A stretch of DNA of 11,138 nt from Larix sibirica (taxonomy: Eukaryota; Streptophyta; Pinopsida; Pinales; Pinaceae), in NCBI GenBank assembly GCA_004151065.3, contig NWUY0300048293.1:1-11138 (forward strand), in the 5' to 3' direction. How positions within the stretch are numbered: position 1 is the stretch's first letter; each line of letters begins with the position of its first letter. The position numbers and the translations under genes were made by a program. The notes beneath the pieces were generated by a model that was given only the letters and a program-made list of their open reading frames with translations, was not told where the DNA came from and made no database searches. Below, in pieces: positions 1-6,930 of this stretch.

Positions 1-301
1 GTACTAGGTACCTTGGCTCTCATTATCATTATCAGTGAGTTCCCTCGTGTTTGTTAACGGTATACATCAATGACTTGCATCAAACAATGTCTTACAATGT
101 TTGACTTCAGGACATATATTCACATAGTTTAGACTCATACTCGTGTTGGCTAGTTTGAAGACCTTGAGTCCATATATAGCATCACATCTTTATGTTATGT
201 CTCGAGTTGCGTTGGATTGCCATTTACCCCTATTTTGGCATCGATTCTTATGGAGATTGATTTGTTTAGTCTTATTTTCCAAATATATTCATTTAATTCT
301 G

Positions 302-502
302 AGACATAGATCCACTGTGTATCTCATACGTGACTATGATCTTCTTTAGACATAGATATACTATGTATTTCGTTGTGGCTATGATCTATTTTTACATGGA
401 TCCATAGTGTATTCATTATTTTGTGGCCATGATCACTACTTTTATATATCACATGGATCTGCAGTGTACTTGATTTGGTGGCCATGCTTCTTATTACTTT
501 TG
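302..502 (+). repeat. Four-unit minisatellite in the left inverted-repeat arm
   Basis: Four imperfect tandem units of roughly 46-57 bp begin near 302, 348, 396 and 453. Each has a block related to ATGGATCCACTGTGTAT, then a block related to TTGTGGCCATGATC, then a T-rich spacer. The same four-unit series occurs inverted at about 4141-4325. The units are too divergent to be a recent expansion. Confidence 0.7.
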
Positions 503-661
503 AGAATGGGTATGTCCACCTTAGGAGGAGAATTATAACTTGTTATGTTGAAGGTTCACTGCCTATGGTTGGTTGTTGACTGCTTCTACTAGGTCCTCTG
601 TGCACATACTCTGGAGATTTATTATGTATCTTGGTCATCAATTTTCCTTCTGACCTCACAC

Positions 662-675
662 ATTAGGGGGCATCT
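662..675 (+). other. Polypurine-tract-like junction, left copy
   Basis: The sequence ATTAGGGGGCATCT has the form of a plant LTR-retrotransposon polypurine tract just before an LTR. The next bases (TATTACAAC) would be the LTR start, with the usual TG changed to TA if the inverted copy (TGTTATAAC) is ancestral. No primer-binding site was found to support it. Confidence 0.45.
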
Positions 676-1110
676 ATTACAACGTAATTTGCCACATCAT
701 TGCAAAAGTATTTTTTTGTTTAAATCCACCTTTGCAGAGTTCCTTTTTCCCATACGATTCAATTCCCCTATCCTTTCTCAATGAAATCCTTCAAAAAATC
801 ACAATTGTATACTCATACGAGCCCTATGCATTACTAGCCCACGTATACGCACCCTAGTAGTGTATTTCTCGTGTATGACCTATTTTGAAGGTAAAAATAA
901 ATAAATTCTCGAGAAACATGAAAAAAATTTCACGGTTCTTCAACCATCTCTTTCCCATAGATAACTGCTTGAATTTCCCTAACTACCTCCCCATAAGTAT
1001 AAAAGAGGCAAAGGAAAGCATGAGAAGGAGGAGAGAGCAATATATCATCCTTATGTTGAACTTATGCATATTGAATCCATAAAACCTATTCTCGGGTCTG
1101 CAAACTAATC
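675..1110 (+). mobile_element. LTR-like fragment, plus orientation
   Basis: This stretch follows the polypurine-like junction. It has no credible coding potential and contains a TATA box about 325 bp in (998-1005), the usual arrangement of a plant LTR with U3, promoter and R. Its first 15-20 bases resemble those of the inverted counterpart starting at 3949; beyond that I cannot align the two by eye. The right end is not defined: I see no clear terminal CA with a tRNA primer-binding site. Short open stretches here have no recognisable product. Confidence 0.4.
998..1005 (+). promoter_or_regulatory. TATA box of the plus-strand LTR-like fragment
   Basis: TATAAAAG lies in a C-rich context and is followed by a purine-rich stretch (AGAGGCAAAGG), which is typical of plant LTR promoters. 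Transcription would be expected to begin around 1028-1035. Activity cannot be judged. Confidence 0.4.
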
Positions 1111-1655
1111 CTCCATATTTGGAAATATGTCAATTTCTAGTAGTCTCCATCCCTTTCTTGCCAAGGAACTATCATACTGGTTTTTTTCGGGCAAGATTTG
1201 GAGCACAGAGGAGGTGTGTATCTATGTGGCTCGGGTGGAGGAACTCAGCATCTAGTTCAAAATAGTGCCACAACCAAGAATAGGTGAAATCTATCTTGTA
1301 TCTTGTTGTTATTTTATATAAAGAATTGTCTTTCTTGTCCTGTAATGTGTAAAAACTTATCTTTATGGTTTTAAACATTTGATTTGTAGTTTAAAAATTA
1401 TATTTGTTTGTTGTCCATGTTCTTGTTCATTCTTTGTGATTACAGGTTATCAAGAACATTCATGGATTAAATATTGAAAGAAAGGATCTTCATCAACCAT
1501 TGGACTCCGTGTAGGAATTTTTCCTTTTAGTTTTCAATCATTTAAAAAATGTAAATTTGTTTGAATTGCATCCTTAGGAAGGAAAGTTTGAATTGTTTAT
1601 GGGAATCGCTCTGTGGTGATCCTACCCAAAGATCACTAGGGTAGTGAATAATCCC
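1111..1655. other. Non-coding spacer, no gene recognised
   Basis: I find no recognisable gene here. The minus-strand open stretch 1172-1378 has no family features. One local feature is a pyrimidine-rich run ending TGATTACAG at about 1446, followed by about 70 bases open in one frame; this resembles a 3' splice site plus a short exon but has no product match. Part of this may be LTR or leader sequence. Confidence 0.3.
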
Positions 1656-1839
1656 AAAACACAAGGAGCTCAAGAAGAATAATGCATTGCTAGAAGAGAA
1701 GCAAAATAAATTTAAGGAGGAAAATCATGAAATCACAGAAGAGACTAGAAAGACTATTATCAATCTAAAGCACAAGTGGAAGAGGCTAACAAAATTGAAG
1801 AATTTATAATAGTTCAGTTAAAAGATAAGGAAGAAATTT

Positions 1840-2051
1840 ATAATGGTTGAGAGTCTACAGGTTACGTTGTTGGAATCTATTGGATAAACTACAGTGGGAT
1901 CCATGTTTATGTCAACGTTTCAAGCCTTGTCTAGGCTCATCATCAGGACACTGAATGATGTCAAGGCTTATTCTCATATTCCCTTCATGTATAAATATAA
2001 ATAGCTTCTTCCTTGTTTTGGGTGGTTCCTTCAATATATTAGCTGAAATTT
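1840..2051 (-). mobile_element. 212-bp insertion in the gag remnant, possible Penelope-type fragment
   Basis: GAAATTT occurs at 1833-1839 and again at 2045-2051. In both places it is read as Glu-Ile in the local gag frame, so removing 212 bp rejoins one continuous frame. This fits an insertion with a 7-bp target-site duplication. The insert is non-coding and contains a hammerhead-like motif on the minus strand (1911-1946) and a TATAAATATAAATAG run on the plus strand near 1991-2005. Hammerhead motifs occur in Penelope-like elements and in small plant retrozymes; orientation here is set by the motif. A 7-bp repeat can arise by chance, so the edges could be off by several bases. Confidence 0.5.
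1911..1946 (-). ncRNA. Hammerhead-ribozyme-like motif, probably inactive
   Basis: On the minus strand the order is CTGATGA (1946-1940), a hairpin with AGCC (1937-1934) pairing to GGCT (1926-1923) across a seven-base loop, then GAAAC (1922-1917), then GTTGAC. The CUGAUGA and GAAA boxes with a short stem II between them are the hammerhead core, and the flanking GAAACGTTG resembles Penelope-element hammerheads with a minimal stem III. The expected cleavage triplet GUC reads GAC, and no good stem I closes next to the core. A once-active ribozyme that has decayed is the likely reading. Confidence 0.5.
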
Positions 2052-2502
2052 GTTAAGAACAAGAATTAGAGATTGCATCTCTAAGAAAATAATTGGAAAA
2101 GGAAATTATCTAATTGAAGACTCATTTGAAGTTTGAGAAGAGTTAAAAGAGCTTAGATGACATCCTTAATTGTCAAATATCTCCACTTGATAACACCGGT
2201 ATTGGTTATGACAACCATTAAAAGAATAATGATAAAGGTGATAGTTCCAAGATACCAGAGAATAAATTTGAAGAGAATCCTAGAAGCTATGCAGATGTTT
2301 TAAGAAGCTCTGGTCATAGTGAAGGAAACGACAAGGAAGAAGATCATAATCAACAAAGGTTTGATAGACATGAGTTCAGAAGGACTACACCACCAAGAAG
2401 ACCATTTTATCCCAAGTGGTATATTTATTTAACGATTTTGATACTACACGTAAAAAGGAGGACACCAATATTGTTTCATAAAATTAGGTCATATTTGATT
2501 GA

Positions 2503-2808
2503 GACAATGAAGATAGGGATAATACCCTTGATGTTGTAGTAAAACATGTATTTGACAAAGAGGTTGAAGAAAAAGATAGCATAATTAATGCCATCATGGA
2601 AAAGGAAAGCAGTGAAATGAATGAGCTCATGGTTGTAAAATTTAAAGCAGAAAAATCTATAGAAGAACTTGCAATTGGGGCAAACACCCAAATGCAACCA
2701 TTGTCAAATCTAAATAAGAAAAAGAAAAAGAACAAGAACAAGAGAAATAAGAACATGGGTATCAAAGAAAAGGATATGAATATGTTGTTGACAAGAAGTT
2801 TGGTATAG
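2503..2808 (+). pseudogene. Lysine-rich open stretch downstream of the gag remnant
   Basis: An open stretch of about 101 codons runs from just after a TGA at 2500-2502 to TAG at 2806-2808, with the first ATG at 2596. The encoded sequence is strongly charged: acidic first (DNEDRDNTLDVV, then KEVEEKDSII), then a Lys/Asn-rich basic block (KKKKKNKNKRNKN) near 2716-2752. No enzymatic motif or membrane segment is visible. It lies in the same orientation as, and about 100 bp beyond, the gag remnant, so it may be a nucleic-acid-binding tail of the same element. Alternatively it is simple A-rich sequence that happens to be open. I do not recognise a family. Confidence 0.3.
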
Positions 2809-3170
2809 TCCTAGAAGGCCCATGTTGTCAAGGATATCATCCAAATGACTGGGGAAATCACCAACGTAGTAGGTTTTAACTCATATAGACACCCTAGGGT
2901 TGAAATGGAAGCAAAACGTAATCCTTAAGACGAATTACAAACAAATATAATCTAAGAGATTATAAAGAAGAGGCTAGTGTACCTTGTTTATGACAATTGG
3001 TCCTAGATTTCTATGCTCCAATCAGACTTGCTCCTAATCTCTTACCTACAAAAAAACCATGAAAATCCTTCCTCAAACAGATTGGCTACTAAAATTATTG
3101 AAATTCAACTCTGACATAAGATCAAACTAATTAAATGAAATGAACTTCAAACTATAAACCAAACACAAAT
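2809..3170. other. Spacer without recognised gene
   Basis: This stretch is A/T-rich with frequent stops in all frames. I see no gene, repeat or RNA structure that I can support. It may include the inner end of the minus-strand LTR-like fragment or its leader. Confidence 0.3.
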
Positions 3171-3480
3171 AATGATGAACATTGAATCTGGGAAGGGAAA
3201 GATGTCCAATATATATTCATATAACAGAAAAATACAAGATTACCTTGATCTCCAGGCACCTTTCAAAACTAAGACTCTAGGTCCCCTGCTTGTCTCCTCC
3301 AATAATCCCAACCAAACCTCTAAATGGAAAGGGATGAAACTATATGAGAGCAATAGTTTCAAAACATAGGGGATGGATATCAATGCATAGAGTTACTTAT
3401 TGAAAGGGATGGCGATAAGGTAATTCCTCATGCATAACTCTACTTGGACAAAGTCCCTTCCCATGGTCTATCTCTCTTTT

Positions 3481-3487
3481 TTTTATA
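3481..3487 (-). promoter_or_regulatory. TATA box of the minus-strand LTR-like fragment
   Basis: The minus strand reads ACTATAAAAAAAAGAGAG here. Just upstream on that strand lie repeated GGTTACC/GGTAACC boxes (plus-strand positions about 3500-3545), which could be U3 regulatory elements. Assignment rests on position relative to the putative LTR start at 3949. Confidence 0.4.
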
Positions 3488-3534
3488 GTAAGTAGAGATG
3501 GTTACCATTGGGTAAGAGGAGTTGTAACCGAGGG

Positions 3535-3553
3535 GGTGGTTACCAAAACCACC
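3535..3553. other. Short perfect hairpin in putative U3
   Basis: GGTGGTT (3535-3541) and AACCACC (3547-3553) are perfect inverted repeats with a five-base loop. They lie about 50 bp upstream of the minus-strand TATA box. The overlapping GGTTACC also occurs at 3500-3506. A protein-binding palindrome is possible, and chance is not excluded. Confidence 0.35.
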
Positions 3554-3949
3554 ATAACTCCCCTATTTTTGAAGTTTTCTATATTTTTTGTAATTTTTAA
3601 GGGGATTTGCTTCCAAAGTAAATCCCACCAATGCATGATTCGCAGGCAAACTAAAAGCAACAAGGAAATTCAATATTTTGTTGCATTACCTGGAAAATTG
3701 AAGGTAACCAACAAATGCCTCACGGCATGCTTGAATATTAGGAGAGAATTAGACTTAACACAAGGTTACAAACTTTCTAGATGCTAGGGAATCACATAGG
3801 TTCACTAAATGTCTAAGGTCATAACCTAAGAGGTAAAATCAAGGCTCTTCCATCCATAAGTGTCCTTTTGTTTGACAAACAATGGCATTCAATGTATCAT
3901 CCTGTAAATTGTCATCATGAACGGATAAGTGTCGATTTGTGTTATAACA

Positions 3950-3962
3950 GATGCCCCCTAAT
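3950..3962 (-). other. Polypurine-tract-like junction, right copy
   Basis: The minus strand reads ATTAGGGGGCATC directly before TGTTATAACAC. A G-run polypurine tract immediately before a TG dinucleotide is the hallmark of the start of a 3' LTR. It is identical to the left copy at 662-674, while the bases after it are less well conserved. Confidence 0.5.
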
Positions 3963-4140
3963 GTATGAGTTTGGAAGGGAACATGATGATCGAAATAAAT
4001 TATAATAATCGATGGAATGGCATACGAAGTCAACAAAACCATAAATTCCAAGAATCCTAGCCCCAACAAGTTACCTAAAACAAAAAAAGGATGTAAGACA
4101 ATCTTATCCCTAGGAAAAATATGTCCATGCTCAAGATGAT

Positions 4141-4325
4141 AGAACATGGTCACCAAATAGATACACAGTGGATCCATGACATATAAATGAGGTAATAATC
4201 ATGACCACAAATAAATACAAAGTGGATCCATGTGATATAAATGGGTCATGCCAACGAAGAGGATACACAGTGGATCAAATCCCATCGGAAGATCATATCC
4301 ATGAAAAGGGTACACAGTGGATATA
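4141..4325 (-). repeat. Four-unit minisatellite in the right inverted-repeat arm
   Basis: On the plus strand the block ATACACAGTGGATCCATG recurs in altered form near 4161, 4216, 4263 and 4310, each followed by a related spacer with a GGTCATG or CATGACCAC block. This gives four units of roughly 48-55 bp that match, inverted and in the same order, the four units at 302-502. Array size was therefore fixed before the two arms diverged. Confidence 0.7.
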
Positions 4326-4485
4326 TGTCTCATCATACATCAGGTGAACTATATATAGTTGAATATTGGTTCCCCCAAATGGTACTAATGTCATATGGGG
4401 TGTGGTACAATCTTACGCAACTTGGGAAATAAAAAAATATAAAGGTGTTACTATTGTCCCAAGGTCTTCTATCCAAATATCTTAG

Positions 4486-4763
4486 AGGTATGTATCCTAA
4501 CCATGCGAATAAATGAGTTGATGTCGAACATGGAGGACACCATTTAATTAGTGATCATTGATGTATAACATTAACAAATATGGGGTAACCCACCGATGAT
4601 GATAATTTGGCACTGAGGTACCTAGTACAATCTAACAAGTGCGAATAGATGTGTTGGAGTCGAACACTCGTAGAATCCATCAAGTAGGAAGACATTGATG
4701 TATTCCCACTACCCAACCCAATAACGAGGGAACTTGCCACTGATGACTGCAAGCTTCAAGGTA
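4486..4763 (-). repeat. Two tandem units of about 135-143 bp
   Basis: Two adjacent units run about 4486-4620 and 4621-4763. Each contains, on the plus strand, TGCGAATA, then GTCGAACA, then ATTGATGTAT, then a segment ending in GGTA. Related single units recur inside the longer repeats at about 5054-5187 and 5677-5810, where the shared blocks read AATGTGAATA, GTTGAACATTAAGG and ACCAATGATG. The first unit overlaps the outer end of the right inverted-repeat arm, so arm and array are the same repeat family. Confidence 0.65.
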
Positions 4764-4832
4764 CTACCGAAACTCTAGACCTCATTCCCAAGGTAAGATG
4801 ATTTGAAGTCGATGGGAAGAGACCTGTTGGAA

Positions 4833-5454
4833 GGGAGACATTAAGGGATCCCCCATCATCCAACACAAGGAAAGACAAAGGACTAATTTGATTTGGGATA
4901 GGACCGGGACAAATTTTTCTATAACATACCATCGAGTACGTCTCCTACATGCACTAGATGTAAATAGCGCATAGAAGAACCCCTCTGAGCAACAACTAAT
5001 AATGTAGGCTATTGATAGGGGCGACTATTTCGATCAAATATTAAAATGGAATACAAGGTACAACACGATTCCCGAAATGTGAATATAATTATTGACGTTG
5101 AACATTAAGGGAAACCACCCAATCAGTGACCAATGATGTGTTGTCTCTGTTGACTGCAAGGTTACCTATCAATGGTGAAAATAGGTATGGGGTTCTATGA
5201 CTCTAGGTTAATGTCTTAGAGCATATGAGTCATAATTGTTAATACACAAACCCGCATGTGATAATTCAATGGGGACCTTCCACACAAGCACAAATCTGAA
5301 ACATTGAGTATAACAATGATGAAAATGAACTGACACTAGGGAATGGCCGACACATGGGGTCAAGGAAACTGCAGAATGGTCGACACAGGATATATCCTTG
5401 AATAGTGAGCACGACATAAAAGTGACTTAGGCATCTTTTAACATGACGGGAACN
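4833..5454. repeat. 622-bp tandem repeat, copy A
   Basis: Copy A begins GGGAGACATTAAGGGATC and aligns throughout with copy B. Shared landmarks, with copy B positions about 622 bp later, are CCCCATCATCCAACACAAGG, GAGCAACAAC, AGGGGCGA, GTTGAACATTAAGGGAAACC, CTATGACTCTAG and GACACAGGATA. By eye the copies are around 80 % identical. No gene is evident; the minus-strand open stretches here are by-products of low stop density in the repeat. Confidence 0.85.
5454..5454. other. Single ambiguous base at the repeat junction
   Basis: The only N in the window falls between copies A and B of the 622-bp repeat. This suggests the assembler or the reads could not resolve the junction, so copy number or the exact boundary may be wrong. 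Confidence 0.7.
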
Positions 5455-6092
5455 GGGAGGCATTAAGGAATCCCCCATCATCCAACACAAGGTGAGATCA
5501 AGGATTGATTTTATTTGGGACAAGACTGGGACAATGTTTTATAGAACATACCACTGAGTATGTCTCCGACATGCACCATATATAAATAGTGCAAAAAAGA
5601 GATCTCCTGAGCAACAACCAATAATGGAAGTTATTGACAGGGGCGAGGACTTCCACCAATGATGAAAATGGAATCCAAGGTACAACCCATATACCGAAAT
5701 GTGAATAGATTTCTGGATGTTGAACATTAAGGGAAACCACTCAAGCAATAACCAATGATGAAATGTCACTGTTGAGTGTAAGGTGATCTTTCAATGATGT
5801 AAACAGGGACAGGGTGCTATGACTCTAGATTAATGCCTCACAATAAATGAGTTGTCGTTGATGAGACACCAACCTTCCTGGAAGAAGTCAATGGGGACCT
5901 TAGACATAAGCACGAGTTAGAAACATTGAGTACATGATGAAAAAAGATGACACTGGGGAATGGGCAACACATGAGTTCAAGGAAAATGCATAATGGCCGA
6001 CACAGGATACATCCTTGAACAATGATCATGACACAAAGAAGTGACTTAGGAAGCTTTGTACATAAAGGGACCATGATGTAAATATGAAATGT
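5455..6092. repeat. Tandem repeat, copy B of 638 bp
   Basis: Copy B begins GGGAGGCATTAAGGAATC and follows copy A block for block. It is slightly longer, with extra bases near its right end (about 6058-6090). A TATATAAATAG run at about 5579-5589 corresponds to a mutated stretch in copy A. Like copy A it includes one unit related to the 135-143-bp repeats, so the array has a nested structure. Confidence 0.85.
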
Positions 6093-6115
6093 AGGAGACA
6101 TTAACAGATTCTCCA
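6093..6115. repeat. Truncated third copy of the long tandem repeat
   Basis: TAGGAGACATTAACAGATTC matches the beginning of copies A and B. The similarity fades after the CTCCATATGATT stretch that corresponds to CCCCATCATCCA. The array ends here. Confidence 0.6.
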
Positions 6116-6930
6116 TATGATTGGAAGAGTAACCAAAAAAGAATAATAATAAATAATTGAAGTCCAAAAGAAATAATTAACCACCAATTGTAGAATTGAA
6201 TGAAGACAATGTGACAGTCAAACAACAATTTAAAGTTGAATAATATGTTGAATACATGTTCCATGAATGGGATTAATGAAGGTCATGGATGGATGTATTG
6301 TGTAGTGAATTCTGAAATTGTAATTTCTGAAAAAATAGAATTGATTGATGAAGAACGACAAAGCATGGATGATAGCAAAATTGTGACATCATTCAGATAT
6401 TTGATCAATCATGCAATATTGGATAATTGTTTGAGTATGAGGGTGTAATGCAACAGAAAAGAATAGCATATTTTTGCTTTTCTTTGTTTAGGAAATCATT
6501 TTTGAAGAGGAATTCATTAGATGACCAAAATAATGTTGAAGGAACTAAAGATAATTTTGTTGACTAGAGCTATGAAAGAAACACATTATTTCTTTTGATA
6601 AGTTTTGTGGCTCAGATGAAATTTGTAGTGATGTACATGTGGAAGGTACAGTCCAATGAAATTCTTGGATTTGAAAAGGTTGAAGTCACAAAGAGAAAGT
6701 GTGTTCCCAAAAGCAAAAGTAGAGGATGTAAAGAGATTGAAGCTTTAGATGAATTTGTCTAAGTATTGTTAAAATTCAGATCTAAAGCAGTGAATGAATA
6801 AAAAATGTATGGAGTTGGACTTATTAGAGTTCGCAGAAAGAAGAATGTATCAAGCAAAGAGAGATGTTGAATAAAAAGGTTATTTCATAAGCTAATAGAG
6901 TCGCATAACTTAATTCTCACTTCACGGGAG
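6116..6930. other. Unassigned region with degraded open stretches
   Basis: I do not recognise a product. An open stretch on + at 6236-6448 encodes about 70 residues, mixed acidic and hydrophobic. A second frame from about 6507 to 6870 is open apart from a few stops and includes a basic segment (VTKRKCVPKSKSRGCKE, about 6683-6733). It lies directly upstream of, and in the same orientation as, the ATG18-like fragment, so part of it could be decayed upstream sequence of that gene. Composition and stop pattern suggest old coding or transcribed sequence, but no domain is visible. Confidence 0.3.

Larger units (their letters stand above)
1..675 (+). repeat. Left arm of a long divergent inverted repeat
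   Basis: Read on the plus strand, this segment is collinear with the reverse complement of 3949-4628. The outermost 12 bases (1-12) match 4617-4628 perfectly in inverted orientation, and the innermost 14 (662-675) match 3949-3962 perfectly. Between these anchors the arms align along their length at perhaps 60-70 % identity by eye. Shared blocks include the stretch ending in ATACATCAATGA near 61-73, TTGAAGACCTTG near 157-168 and the GGATCCACTGTGTAT minisatellite. Arm lengths are nearly equal (675 and 680 bp). The left arm probably continues beyond the window edge, because sequence just outside the right arm is tandemly related to it. Two copies of one retroelement 3' region in opposite orientation explain this best. 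Confidence 0.8.
1656..2420 (+). pseudogene. Broken gag-like retroelement gene, Copia-type coiled-coil region
   Basis: Piecing together reading frames gives a charged coiled-coil region from about 1660 (HKELKKNNALLEEKQ). After a shift near 1772 it continues as QVEEANKIEE to about 1848. After the insertion it resumes at 2057 with EQELEIASLRK, then SLDDILNCQ, NTGIGYDN, RSYADVLRSSG and FRRTTPPRRPF, ending near 2400. This order (coiled coil, SLRK-type heptads, GLGYD-like box, SYADxL box, then RRPF) matches plant retrotransposon gag proteins I associate with Copia elements. In those, a CCHC zinc knuckle follows; none is visible here. In-frame stops occur near 2081, 2102 and 2210. Gag would package element RNA. 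The N-terminal gag domain is missing upstream. I am fairly sure of gag-like origin and less sure of the lineage. Confidence 0.6.
3380..3949 (-). mobile_element. LTR-like fragment, minus orientation
   Basis: Read on the minus strand, the fragment begins at 3949 with TGTTATAACAC directly after a polypurine-like tract (3962-3950) and runs leftward. About 460 bp in, a TATA box (3487-3481) is followed by a purine-rich AAAAGAGAGATAG. This arrangement (tract, TG start, U3, TATA, purine-rich start region) parallels the plus-strand fragment at 675, so the two probably derive from one family placed head to head. The left boundary is uncertain; no terminal CA with a primer-binding site was found. No coding capacity is credible: open stretches at 3172-3369 and 3536-3787 look random. 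Confidence 0.45.
3949..4628 (-). repeat. Right arm of the long divergent inverted repeat
   Basis: The reverse complement of this segment aligns collinearly with 1-675, with perfect anchors at both ends (4617-4628 with 1-12, and 3949-3962 with 662-675). Order and spacing of internal blocks, including all four minisatellite units, are retained. Length is 680 bp against 675. On the minus strand the order is tandem array, minisatellite, a non-repetitive stretch, polypurine tract and LTR start. The minus-strand open stretch 4177-3839 crosses the minisatellite, the tract and the LTR start, so it is not a gene. Confidence 0.8.

Noticed and set aside
302-502. CRISPR-like repeat-spacer array
   Set aside because: The units are imperfect, spacers are related to one another, and the setting is plant retroelement DNA.
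1911-1946. Functional self-cleaving ribozyme
   Set aside because: The cleavage triplet reads GAC instead of GUC and no convincing stem I pairs next to the core, so only a decayed motif is claimed.
2484-2765. Minus-strand Phe/Leu/Ser-rich open stretches that look like membrane proteins
   Set aside because: They are the antisense of the Lys/Asn-rich coding-like stretch; A-rich codons read backwards as Phe and Leu.
2845-2900. A Met-Thr-Gly-Glu run resembling the start of a Copia protease segment
   Set aside because: The required upstream active-site Asp-Ser-Gly box is not present in frame, and four residues are not enough evidence.
3839-4177. Minus-strand open stretch of 112 codons
   Set aside because: It crosses the minisatellite, the polypurine-like tract and the putative LTR start, which a real gene would not do.
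1-4628. A DNA transposon with long terminal inverted repeats
   Set aside because: The inner ends of the arms, not the outer ends, carry element-end signals, and no transposase or target-site duplication is visible. Two retroelement copies in opposite orientation fit better.
5208-6264. Several overlapping minus-strand open stretches of 69-109 codons
   Set aside because: They lie almost entirely in the tandem array and recur with it in shifted frames. None has a recognisable domain, so they reflect low stop density in the repeat.
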